DNA of 64,000 nt from Vreelandella salicampi (GCF_013415105.1 NZ_JACCDF010000003.1:186001-250000), one strand, 5' to 3'. Counted from the first letter of the stretch, positions 26,133 through 33,790 are shown. Program-made: numbers and translations. The notes: generated from the sequence alone by a model not told the origin.

Positions 26133-27217
26133 GCAAGTGAGTCCTTGAGCCTTTCGACGTGAGCAAAGCGGTATTCAACGCTAGTGGTGCCATCCACGCG
26201 GTTGCGGAAGTAGTCACCGACATCAAATTCACTTTTCAAGCGACCGATGTGTTCGGCAAGCATGTCATCGTTAACCTGCCGGGGTGTCAGCAGGGCAAAG
26301 AAGTAGGCCAAGCTTTCAAATAGCGCCATATTGATTGGGCGGCGGTGCGTATTCTTGATGGGGAAACGGAACGCGTCCTCGCCGAGTGTTTCATAGGCAT
26401 TTGCCATTGCGGTGTCGAATATCTGGGTAAGTTGCTGGTGCTTGGCGGTATCGGCTTGGTTCAAGTAACGCATGGCGAACGCAAGCAGTTCGTCCAGGTT
26501 GCTTTTATACGTGAAAGCGATTTGTCCGGTTCTCAGCAGATAAAAGGCGAGAAAACGTAAAATAACGTATTGGTCGCGCATTCTTTTTGGCTGGATGCTT
26601 TTGCCCGTTGCCTGCTTGAACGAAGGCAGTTGGCTGAGCGATTTCAATAATTGGGTAGCAGGGCCGGCGTAGAGCGCATTGCGCATTTCCTGATTATTTA
26701 ACTGTGTGCCGCCACGATTGACGCGGTCGAAAATGTCGTATTTCACCCGTTCGGGGGTGGGGGGTTCGATTACATAGACCAGCAGTTGGTAGCGTTCCAG
26801 TTTGCTTCGATATAAAGGGGGCAGGTCTTTAAACCGATACCCGTTGAAGCCGGGCAGCATGCCTAGATTTTCCAAGGCGAACTTGCCATTCATGAAGTCA
26901 ATGATGGCACTGGTGCGCTGCCTGCCATCCACCATTTGTTTGATGCCCTGTTCATTCTCGAATACATAGATGACGGGAATAGGTATACCCATCAACAGGC
27001 TTTCGATCAGCTCTCGTTTTTGTTCGTTTTTCCATACGTTGTTGCGCTGAAAGGCTGGTGCTAGTACTAGCTCTTGTGTCTCTTCGATCATGCGCTTGAC
27101 TTCAAAGACACTATATTGATCACGGCTAACCTTGATCACCGCATCCGGGTAAATTTCTTCGGAATGCGGCTCAAGGCCTGCTTCATCCTCAAGGCCCTCA
27201 AACGAAGCTTCATTCAT
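26126..27217 (-). CDS. DUF262 (ParB/Srx-fold) protein, first gene of the cassette
   Basis: I prefer ATG 27217 (MNEASFEGLED) to the ATG 18 bases upstream, because AAGGG stands at the right distance only for the inner start; 363 residues result. The DUF262 domain is clear: VFEVKRMIEETQELVLAPAF then QRNNVWKNEQKRELIESLL, IPIPVIYVFE and the DGRQRTSAI loop that binds or hydrolyses NTP in this family, then DLPPLYRSKLERYQL and FDRVNRGGTQLNNQEMRNAL. DUF262 proteins include the GmrS half of GmrSD restriction enzymes and NTP sensors of other defence systems. The partner here is an ATPase rather than DUF1524. It is likely the sensor/regulatory subunit. Confidence 0.85.
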   Translation of the reverse strand: MNEASFEGLEDEAGLEPHSEEIYPDAVIKVSRDQYSVFEVKRMIEETQELVLAPAFQRNNVWKNEQKRELIESLLMGIPIPVIYVFENEQGIKQMVDGRQRTSAIIDFMNGKFALENLGMLPGFNGYRFKDLPPLYRSKLERYQLLVYVIEPPTPERVKYDIFDRVNRGGTQLNNQEMRNALYAGPATQLLKSLSQLPSFKQATGKSIQPKRMRDQYVILRFLAFYLLRTGQIAFTYKSNLDELLAFAMRYLNQADTAKHQQLTQIFDTAMANAYETLGEDAFRFPIKNTHRRPINMALFESLAYFFALLTPRQVNDDMLAEHIGRLKSEFDVGDYFRNRVDGTTSVEYRFAHVERLKDSLAC

Positions 27218-27259
27218 CAAGGCACCCTTTTTCATTGCGTATCAACATTTGAGCAACGA

Positions 27260-27292
27260 CCACTTTTCGGTAAACAGCCATTTTTCGGTGAA
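27260..27292 (-). promoter_or_regulatory. Tandem direct repeat upstream of the DUF262 cassette
   Basis: On the minus strand the 113-bp leader of the cassette carries two 15-base direct repeats, TTCACCGAAAAATGG and TTTACCGAAAAGTGG, three bases apart (13 of 15 identical). They lie 43-75 bases upstream of the chosen start. Their position suits an operator or activator site. No convincing -35/-10 pair could be fixed by eye. Confidence 0.35.
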
Positions 27293-27348
27293 TAACCTGC
27301 CAAGCAGCATTATGGTGTGACTTGGCTTTGTTCACAAACGGTGGCGGG

Positions 27349-30006
27349 TTACCCCTCTATCCGCAGCCCAATTGCCGTGGGTATATGCAGCCACTCAACC
27401 TCACGCTGGCGGGCGTTTAGTAGCGTTTCCCACTCGGCTTTTAACTCGCTTTCTTGGGCGTAGCTTGCGCCTTCCACCACTACATCCAGCGTTTGAGTCG
27501 GCAAGTGTTGCAATAGTTGTGGCAAGGCGGCGATGCGGCTGTGGTTGGCTTCGGCCAATGCGTTGCCCACGATCACCAGTACCTTGGCATCTTCTTCCAG
27601 CCATTGGTTAAGGCGTTGCAGAGTGGTCTCGCAGGCGTAAAACAGCGCCCCTTGAGTGCCAGCTTCCACCCAGGGCGCGTGTACTACGCTCACAGCCTCT
27701 TGACTGTGGTTGGCGGCTAACCGCTGTTTCAGGGTTTTGCAGATACTTTTTTTGTGGGCCAGGCTGATCACGGCTTGGGGCAGGTCGTCCTGTGATGGGG
27801 CGACAAACTGCTGTACGTCTTTGCCATTTTTCGCTTGGCTTTGGGCCGTTAAACGCGGCTGATGGCGACCTTCATTGATTACCGCTTGGGCTAACAGTTC
27901 GGTAATAGGGGTGCTGCCTAGAACTACCATCACATCGTAACGCTGGGTGTCGCGGCGCTCTAATAATGCTATGGCGAAGTTGGGTGCAAACTCGGTGCTA
28001 ATAGGCCGCTGGCCGTGGTGCAGGTAGTGGGTAAGCGCTTGTTCATCACGCTGCTGCCGGGCGCTGCGGGTCACGTGCTGGCCGAGTGCATTGCTGGTTT
28101 GCTGAATGTAGCTGCGCTGCTCGCCAAAGAGTTGATCTAGTTTGCTTTCTAGAGAGCTGAAACGTTCTTCGGTGTTGTGCAGGCTGTTTTCTTTGCTGGC
28201 TAGCTGCTGGGTGAGTGCTTCTATTTGTTTGTTGGCCTCTTCCAGGGCTTGAGATTGCTTCGTCGCTTCGCTCTTTGCAATGACACCGGCCTCTTGCTCG
28301 CTTTTTGCGGTGGCTCGAGCTTCTTCTAGTTGCTGGTCGCGCTCAGCGAGCTGTTTGGCTTTTTCTTCAAGAGCTTTTTTATGTTCGTCGCCCTGTTTCT
28401 TGGCGGCATCTAGCGCTTGGTTAGATTGGTCGCGCTCCTGCGTACGCTGAGCCAACTGCTCTTTAGCGGCGTTAAGCGCTTTGTCTTTTCCGCTCAGCTG
28501 CTCATCGCGCTCACTTAGCTGCTTAGATTTTTCATCCAGCGATTTTTTATGTTCTTCACTCTGCTTGCGAGCGGCGTCACGCTCTTGGGTGCGCTGCTTA
28601 AACTGCTCGTCGCGTTCGGCAAGTTGCTTTTGAGCGTTTTCCAAGGCTTGAGCGTGTTGTGTCGCTTCGTCCTGTGCGGTGGCTTGGGCTTCTTCGAGTT
28701 GCTTATCGCGTTCGGCTAGCTGTTTGGCTTTTTCTTCAAGAGCTTTTTTATGTTCGCCGTCCTGTTTCTTGGCAGCATCTAGCGCTTGTTTGGCTTGGTC
28801 ACGTTCTTGGGTACGCTGGGCTAGTTGTTCATTGGCAGCGTTAAGCGCTTTGTCTTTTTCACTCAGCTGCTCAATGCGCTCACTTAACAGCTTAGATTTT
28901 TCTTCCAGTGACTTTTTGTGTTCTTCGCTCTGCTTGCGGGCAGCGTCGCGCTCTTGGGTGCGCTGCTTAAACTGCTCATCGTGTTCGGCTAGCTGCTTTT
29001 GAGCGTTTTCCAAGGCTTGAGCGTGTTGTGTCGCTTCGTCGTGTGCGTTGGCACGGGCTTCTTCGAGTTGCTTGTCACACTCGGTGAGCTGTTTGGTTTT
29101 TTCGTCTAGCGCTTTCTTCGTGTCATCGGTTTGCTTACGGGCAACATCGCGTTCTTGAGTGCGCTCTTGCAACTCAGCATCCGTTTCCCGCAGGGCGGTT
29201 GCCGCTTCGTTTAGCTGCTGGGCGTTATCCTTCAGCAGCGTTTCATACTCGGTAATCTTGTCGTTCAGTGACTCGAGCCGTTTGGCTTGTTCTTGCTGCT
29301 CGGTGGTGAGCTTAGCGTTGGCACTCGCGAGTGCATCGCGTTCTTTAATGAGCGTGAGCCGCTCGATCACGGCGGGTTGGCGCTGGTAGAGCCGCGTTAC
29401 GGTGGGGTAAACGGCGCTGTCGTCTTCCAGTACGCGGGCGTAGCCCAACTGGGTAAGGGTGGTATCCAGGGTGGCGCTGTCCACGTCGTTTTCGTACAGC
29501 GCTTCTTCTGCCGTGCTGACGATGATCCAGCTGAACGCTTGAATCACTTCACTGGCGGTGGCACAGAGCAGTGCATGCCCTTGGCCGGGGGCGTTGAGCA
29601 CCAGGGTGTGTGTGGCACTGGGGTCTAGTGCTGTTTGGCTCAGCCAGGTTTCCAGGCGTTGGGCAGCAACGGTTTCCGTACTGTGTTCACGCACGTTGGG
29701 CAAGAAATCCTGCAAGGCACTGGGCGCCTGGGTGCTGCTGTAGTGGGGCAGCGTGAGCACGTGCAGCGTGGCGTTTTGTTGCGCTTCGGGGGTAATGGCG
29801 CCTTCGAACACGCTTTCCTGGGCATGCCCTTGGGTGCGTTGGCTTAACGATTTGGCTTGCTGAGGATGGGCTTCGGCCAGGTGAAGGTATTCGCTGTGTA
29901 GCTCGCGCCATTGGGGTAGCTGGCTGCCATCGCCCGCGCCGATGATAAAGGTATGGCCAAGGGGGGCGCTGCTGTGGGTATGTAGGTGTTGGAGTAGGGT
30001 GTTCAT
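27349..30006 (-). CDS. Large coiled-coil protein between degenerate Rossmann-like ends
   Basis: The 885-residue product has three parts. Residues 1-220 look like a degenerate FkbM-type methyltransferase fold (HTFIIGAGDGSQLPQW, TLTQLGYARVLEDDSAVYP). Residues about 225-640 are continuous Glu/Lys/Gln coiled coil, including two copies of a 123-residue (369-bp) unit with KALEEKAKQLAERD and QFKQRTQERDAARKQSEEH. Residues about 650-885 are globular with alternating strands and helices (QRYDVMVVLGSTPITELLAQ, DAKVLVIVGNALAEANHS). A palindromic repeat is read in frame near residues 574-585. No signal peptide or membrane segment is present. It overlaps the next upstream gene by four bases. It may be a spacer or length-measuring scaffold; function is unknown. 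Confidence 0.75.
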   Translation of the reverse strand: MNTLLQHLHTHSSAPLGHTFIIGAGDGSQLPQWRELHSEYLHLAEAHPQQAKSLSQRTQGHAQESVFEGAITPEAQQNATLHVLTLPHYSSTQAPSALQDFLPNVREHSTETVAAQRLETWLSQTALDPSATHTLVLNAPGQGHALLCATASEVIQAFSWIIVSTAEEALYENDVDSATLDTTLTQLGYARVLEDDSAVYPTVTRLYQRQPAVIERLTLIKERDALASANAKLTTEQQEQAKRLESLNDKITEYETLLKDNAQQLNEAATALRETDAELQERTQERDVARKQTDDTKKALDEKTKQLTECDKQLEEARANAHDEATQHAQALENAQKQLAEHDEQFKQRTQERDAARKQSEEHKKSLEEKSKLLSERIEQLSEKDKALNAANEQLAQRTQERDQAKQALDAAKKQDGEHKKALEEKAKQLAERDKQLEEAQATAQDEATQHAQALENAQKQLAERDEQFKQRTQERDAARKQSEEHKKSLDEKSKQLSERDEQLSGKDKALNAAKEQLAQRTQERDQSNQALDAAKKQGDEHKKALEEKAKQLAERDQQLEEARATAKSEQEAGVIAKSEATKQSQALEEANKQIEALTQQLASKENSLHNTEERFSSLESKLDQLFGEQRSYIQQTSNALGQHVTRSARQQRDEQALTHYLHHGQRPISTEFAPNFAIALLERRDTQRYDVMVVLGSTPITELLAQAVINEGRHQPRLTAQSQAKNGKDVQQFVAPSQDDLPQAVISLAHKKSICKTLKQRLAANHSQEAVSVVHAPWVEAGTQGALFYACETTLQRLNQWLEEDAKVLVIVGNALAEANHSRIAALPQLLQHLPTQTLDVVVEGASYAQESELKAEWETLLNARQREVEWLHIPTAIGLRIEG
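28251..28286 (-). repeat. Palindromic repeat copy translated in frame inside a coiled-coil gene
   Basis: In the sense direction this reads GTGTCATTGC, AAAGAGCGAAG, CGACGAAGCAATCTC, the type A repeat with a changed centre. It is 36 bases (12 codons) and encodes VIAKSEATKQS. Compared with the two other copies of the 123-residue unit, this third, partial unit carries about ten extra residues here. The reading frame is preserved. Confidence 0.75.
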
Positions 30007-31052
30007 GGGCGGGGCGACTCGGTTAACTGGGTGTCTACGTGGTCGAGCAGGGCGTTTAGCACGCGTTCTTGGCGCTGAAATGTATGCAGGACGTCTTGGC
30101 CGGGCAGCGGTTCGTCGTCTTCCGGCACGGGGTGCAATAGATGACCGAGAAGCTCGGCGGCTTCTTGCTCATCCGGGTGGGCCAGCAGGCGCTCAACCAG
30201 TAGGTGCGTGGCAGCTTGAGTGTCGCCTTGTTCGACCAGGGCGTTGACGCGGTCGGGTAATCCGACGCGCTGCAGGTTACGTAACCGTGCGCTGGCTTGG
30301 GCCTGGGCTTGAGAGGCCTCCGGTGCAAGGCTGAGCGCTTGTTGAACGGCGCTTTCGGCTTCGCTGTAGCGGCCTAATTGTTGCAGGGCATTAGCGAGCC
30401 CTAAATGCGGCCAGGGGTACTCCGGGGCGGCTTCCACGGCGTGCTGGTAACTGGTTAGGGCATCGTTGGGTTGCGCTTGCAGCAGGTGCAGTTCGCCTTG
30501 CTTACAGTGGCTTAAACCGTGTAGCCCGGTGGCCTCGGCAACGGCATTCCAGGCGTTGTGGGCCTCTTCCACGTGGTCGGTCTCATGTAACACGCAGCTG
30601 AGCCGGTAGGCGTTAAGCAGGCTTTCGGCACGTTCTCGGGTAAGGTTCGGCGCTTGGCGCAGGTGCTCAATCAACCACTGCTGGCCCGCTTCGCGACTCA
30701 TCAGGTCAAAAGCAAAACGGCGCGTGGCGGGGCCGAAGGTGTGGGTGCCTTGCAGCGGTTGGCCGGTGGTGGCTTCATAGGCGGTGAGTGTGTGTTCTTC
30801 ACCATCATAAAGGCTGTAGGCGATTGCCAGCTTGAACTGATGGAGACCATCGCCAATACCGGCCGGGACGAGGTCTTCACGATGGTGATCCGCTATCCCG
30901 TAGCCGGCAAGTTCGCCGCGCTCATCGATGAGCTCCACCGCCAGCCGCTGTTGGGGCTGCTGCGGAGAAAAGGCCCAGCCGTAGGCGGTTTCTTCATGAA
31001 TGGCATCGAAGTTGCCGATCACGCTCGGCGTGGTGGTGTTGGCTGTGTTCAT
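30003..31052 (-). CDS. Glycan-locus beta-domain plus TPR protein
   Basis: The 349-residue product begins with a beta-domain of about 110 residues: IGNFDAIHEETAYGWAF, AVELIDERGELAGYGIAD, REDLVPAGIGDGLHQFKL. I recognise this pattern from other proteins of polysaccharide loci, and relatives occur in the transferases at 36382 and 38835. From about residue 130 the protein is helical with tetratricopeptide units, clearest in DALTSYQHAVEAAPEYPWPH and LGLANALQQLGRYSEAE. It overlaps the coiled-coil gene by four bases. It is probably a cytoplasmic protein-protein interaction factor of the glycan machinery; no enzymatic motif is seen. Confidence 0.7.
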   Translation of the reverse strand: MNTANTTTPSVIGNFDAIHEETAYGWAFSPQQPQQRLAVELIDERGELAGYGIADHHREDLVPAGIGDGLHQFKLAIAYSLYDGEEHTLTAYEATTGQPLQGTHTFGPATRRFAFDLMSREAGQQWLIEHLRQAPNLTRERAESLLNAYRLSCVLHETDHVEEAHNAWNAVAEATGLHGLSHCKQGELHLLQAQPNDALTSYQHAVEAAPEYPWPHLGLANALQQLGRYSEAESAVQQALSLAPEASQAQAQASARLRNLQRVGLPDRVNALVEQGDTQAATHLLVERLLAHPDEQEAAELLGHLLHPVPEDDEPLPGQDVLHTFQRQERVLNALLDHVDTQLTESPRP

Positions 31053-31106
31053 GGTGGCTCTGATTGGTCGGGTGCTAAATGGCTGGGTTTGGTGTTGCTG
31101 CTGGCT

Positions 31107-32080
31107 GAGATTGCTTCGTCGCGGGCTCCTCGCAATGACACATGAAATGGCCTAGGTGTCATCGCGAGCGAAGCGCGGCGATCTGGTTTTGGTGTTGCAG
31201 TGTCATTGCGAACGCAGTGAAGCAATCTGGTTTTTGGTGCCGCCGCTGGCCTGAGATTGCTTCGTCGTGCCTCCTCGCAATGACACGGGGGCCAAGGCTA
31301 CTCGACATGACACATGAACTGGCCTGGGTGTCATCGCGAGCGAAGCGTGGCGATCTGGTTTTTGGTGCCGCCGCTAGCTTGAGATTGCTTCGTCGCAGGC
31401 TCCTCGCAATGACACGGGGTGGGCTCGGTGCCGCTGCTAGCTGAGATTGCTTCGTCGTGCCTCCTCGCAATGACACGGGGGCCAAGGCTACTCGACATGA
31501 CACATGAACTGGCCTGGGTGTCATCGCGAGCGAAGCGTGGCGATCTGGTTTTTGGTGTTGCAGTGTCATTGCGAACGTAGTGAAGCAATCTGGTTTTTGG
31601 TGTTGCCGCTGGTGTGAGATTGCTTCGTCGCGGGCTCCTCGCAATGACACGGGGGCCGAGGCTACTCGACATGGCACATGAATCGGCCTGGGTGTCATCG
31701 CGAGCGAAGCGCGGCGATCTGGTTTTGGTGTTGCAGTGTCATTGCGAACGTAGTGAAGCAATCTGGTTTTTTGCCGCCGCTGGCTTTAGATTGCTTCGTC
31801 GCAGGCTCCTCGCAATGACACATGAAATGGCCTGGGTGTCATCGCGAGCGAAGCGCGGCGATCTGGTTTTGGTGTTGCAGTGTCATTGCGAACGTAGTGA
31901 AGCAATCTGGTTTTTTGCCGCCGCTGGCTGAGATTGCTTCGTCGTGCCTCCTCGCAATGACACAGGTTGGGATCGGTGCCGCCGCTGGTATGGATTGCTT
32001 CGTCGCGGGCTCCTCGCAATGACACGGGAGCCGTGGCTACTCGACATGGCACATGAATCGGCCTGGGTGTCATTGCGGGG
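31107..32080. repeat. Array of palindromic repeats (types A, B, C), left of the GIY-YIG gene
   Basis: The roughly 1-kb gap contains no supported gene. Type A (GAGATTGCTTCGTCG ... CTCGCAATGACAC, 34-35 bp) is at 31107, 31253, 31381, 31443, 31616, 31787, 31930 and 31991. Type B (GTGTCATCGCGAGCGAAGCG then yGGCGATCTGG) is at 31156, 31328, 31518, 31692 and 31836. Type C (GTGTCATTGCGAAC, GyAGTGAAGCAATCTGG) is at 31200, 31563, 31736 and 31880. A broken unit ends at 32080. C-A and B-A pairs form 84-88 bp units with 12-base inverted ends GTGTCATTGCGA/TCGCAATGACAC and an inner GAAGCAATCT/AGATTGCTTC pair. A 190-bp segment (31287-31476) is repeated from 31477. Confidence 0.92.
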
Positions 32081-32424
32081 CTTAAATTTCTATTTCATGC
32101 CAGCCTGGGTTGGTGGCTTCGATTAAGGCTATTTTCTTTGCTCTTGAGCCGCTTTTGATCTGCTTTTCTCGCAGTATGGCGGCTTCGATGCAGGTTGACG
32201 CTTCAAACCAAACGAGTTTGTGACACTTGTACTTACTGGCGAAACCCGGCGTTAGCGCGTTTTTATGTTCGTATAAACGGCGCTGTAGGTCGTTGGTGAC
32301 GCCTGTGTAGAGCACCTTGTTGGTGCGGTTTGTCAGTATGTAAATGTAGTAGTCGCGGCTTTGCATGGTGATGTGGCTGCGTCAGGCTTGAGATTGCTTC
32401 GTCGCGGGCTCCTCGCAATGACAC
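32067..32424. mobile_element. Candidate repeat-bounded element carrying a GIY-YIG gene
   Basis: The GIY-YIG frame is bounded on the left by GTGTCATTGCGGGGC (32067-32081), which stops one base short of its stop codon. On the right is a complete type A unit ending CGCAATGACAC at 32424. The outer 11 bases are perfect inverted repeats. The 358-bp whole has the same ends as the 84-88 bp gene-free units in the flanking arrays, as expected if those are internally deleted relatives. No target-site duplication could be recognised inside the array. Mobility is inferred, not shown. Confidence 0.4.
32082..32366 (-). CDS. GIY-YIG endonuclease-superfamily protein
   Basis: A 94-residue single-domain GIY-YIG protein of the YhbQ/UvrC-N class. 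The GIY strand appears as YYIYILTN and the YIG strand as LYTGVTNDL. The conserved Arg lies in LQRRLYEHK. The catalytic Glu is in AILREKQIK, followed by KKIALIEATNPGW, a common ending. All key positions are present, so it may cut or nick DNA. The ribosome site is weak (CACATCACC before ATG) and no promoter is obvious. It sits within palindromic repeat arrays, and the repeat ends frame the gene on both sides, which suggests an element-encoded nuclease rather than a housekeeping one. Confidence 0.88.
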   Translation of the reverse strand: MQSRDYYIYILTNRTNKVLYTGVTNDLQRRLYEHKNALTPGFASKYKCHKLVWFEASTCIEAAILREKQIKSGSRAKKIALIEATNPGWHEIEI

Positions 32425-32817
32425 GGGGTGTGGGATTGGTGCCGCCGCTGGCTTGAGATTGCTTCGTCGCAGGCTCCTCGCAATGACACGGGTTGGGTTT
32501 GGTGGCATTGCCTTGGTGTGTCATTGCGAACGCAGTGAAGCAATCTGGTTTTTGGTGCCGCCGCTGGCCTGAGATTGCTTCGTCGTGCCTCCTCGCAATG
32601 ACACATGAATCGGCCTGGGTGCCATCGCGAGCGGAGCGCGGCGATCTGGTTTTTGGTGTTGCTGCTGGCCTGAGATTGCTTCGTCGTTCCTCCTCGCAAT
32701 GAGACGGGTTGGGTTTGGTGGCATTGCCTTGGTGTGTCATTGCGAACGCAATGAAGCAATCTGGTTTTTTGCCGCCGCTGGCTGAGATTGCTTCGTCGTG
32801 CCTCCCCGCAATGACAC
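32390..32817. repeat. Array of palindromic repeats, right of the GIY-YIG gene
   Basis: The 472-bp gap between the GIY-YIG and Rpn-like genes holds only repeats. Type A units start at 32390, 32455, 32571, 32672 and 32784. Type C units start at 32518 and 32734, and a type B unit with GCC for GTC starts at 32619. Pairs 32518-32604, 32619-32705 and 32734-32817 are 84-87 bp units with inverted ends. The spacer TTTTTGGTGCCGCCGCTGG recurs. Long frames in this stretch are repeat translations. Confidence 0.92.
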
Positions 32818-32838
32818 GGATTCCAGTAGAGGTTGTCT

Positions 32839-33768
32839 TTATGCGAGGAGTTCAGTGAGGCTGTTGGCGTTTAGAATCTGGGTCAGCCAGTGGGTGAGCT
32901 GTTCGTCCGTTGCCTGTTGCAGCTTTATTTCTGCCCATTCGGGAAGCTCACCAAACTTCAGCTTTAATTGGAGACGAAGCGCACCTTCAATGCCTTCGTG
33001 GAGCCCTTTTTGCATTCCTTGCTGCATGCCTTGTTGCATTCCTTGCTGCATGCCTTCGTTGCGGAGCCTGTCTGCTAATCCGGCCATGTGGCGTTCCTCC
33101 TGCGGGTAGCGTGTTTGGTAGGCCTGCCTTTCATCGTCACTTAAGTTGCTATAGATATCGACAAAGTCTATGTATTTTAGTTGCTTTTCCACGTCTTGCT
33201 CTAGAGTCAGCAGGCCTTGGATCGCCTTTGCGTAAACGTCGATTTTTTCCGCTTCGTGCCAGTGCATATTGGGGAGGTTAAGCCGCGCTACTAAATTGTC
33301 GCTATTCATGAACTGTGTGGCAGGCAGGTGGTCAAGCTGGGTTTGCAGGTAATGAAACTGTAGGTAGCTATGGCGTTCGCTTTTAATATGCAGGCTATCC
33401 GTTAGGTGCTGATGCCCGTGCAGGAAGATCACTACGGGAACCACTCTATGAGTATTGAATAGCTCGCTGAGGTGCAGTGTGTAGTGGGCCAGGCGATGAA
33501 TGGAAAAGCGCTTGGGATTCGTCTCTTCCTCCAGCATGAACAGCAACGCTTCGCGGCGGCCATCCGGCCATTCCACCAGCAGTGGAACATCGAGTTCGTG
33601 AAAGCGATCCCCTAGGCGCTCTTTTAACTGCTCTTGCCGAATGGGGGTGATCTGCGCTTCTGCGTCGATCTCGGCGGCTTCTTCCGCAGCAAAAAACGTT
33701 AGTGCCTCGCGCGGGTAGTCCAGAATGAGGTTCTTGAAGTTCTGGTCATGACTGATGGGTTTGCTCAT
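32839..33768 (-). CDS. Rpn-like PD-(D/E)XK protein with DUF4351 tail
   Basis: The 309-residue product begins HDQNFKNLILDYPREALTFF, as in the Rpn/YhgA recombination-promoting nuclease family. The core region DVPLLVEWPDGRREALLFML leads to EEETNPKRFSIHRLAHYTL, where active members usually show ExQ or ExK, so catalysis is uncertain. A Gly-Met-Gln-Gln linker, GMQQGMQQGMQQGMQKG, precedes a DUF4351-type helical end (LQLKLKFGELPEWAEIKL). The linker is encoded by a 24-bp tandem repeat near 33011-33053. Type A palindromic repeats lie 22 bases downstream and 23 bases upstream of the gene. It may be a mobile nuclease cargo. AAGAG precedes the ATG. Confidence 0.8.
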   Translation of the reverse strand: MSKPISHDQNFKNLILDYPREALTFFAAEEAAEIDAEAQITPIRQEQLKERLGDRFHELDVPLLVEWPDGRREALLFMLEEETNPKRFSIHRLAHYTLHLSELFNTHRVVPVVIFLHGHQHLTDSLHIKSERHSYLQFHYLQTQLDHLPATQFMNSDNLVARLNLPNMHWHEAEKIDVYAKAIQGLLTLEQDVEKQLKYIDFVDIYSNLSDDERQAYQTRYPQEERHMAGLADRLRNEGMQQGMQQGMQQGMQKGLHEGIEGALRLQLKLKFGELPEWAEIKLQQATDEQLTHWLTQILNANSLTELLA

Positions 33769-33790
33769 GCTGTTGCTCTTGCGCTGGCTT

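Noticed and set aside
24385..27217. Assigning the cassette to a named system such as Gabija, Septu or GmrSD
   Set aside because: There is no UvrD-like helicase, HNH or DUF1524 partner. The gene set differs from what I remember of those systems, so it is left unnamed.
31159..32759. Several overlapping frames of 60-200 residues reading HCEE, ARRSN or ARDDT peptides
   Set aside because: They are translations of the palindromic repeats in different phases. None has a ribosome site or coding composition, and they overlap each other on both strands.
31107..32817. CRISPR array, because about 30-36 bp repeats recur with short gaps
   Set aside because: Three repeat types alternate in both senses, the gaps are themselves similar rather than unique, gap length varies, and no cas gene is near. 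The pattern fits palindromic dispersed repeats.
32839..33768. Calling the Rpn-like gene an insertion-sequence transposase
   Set aside because: No terminal inverted repeats or target duplication of IS type were seen. The protein is of the Rpn/PD-(D/E)XK recombination-nuclease type with a DUF4351 end.
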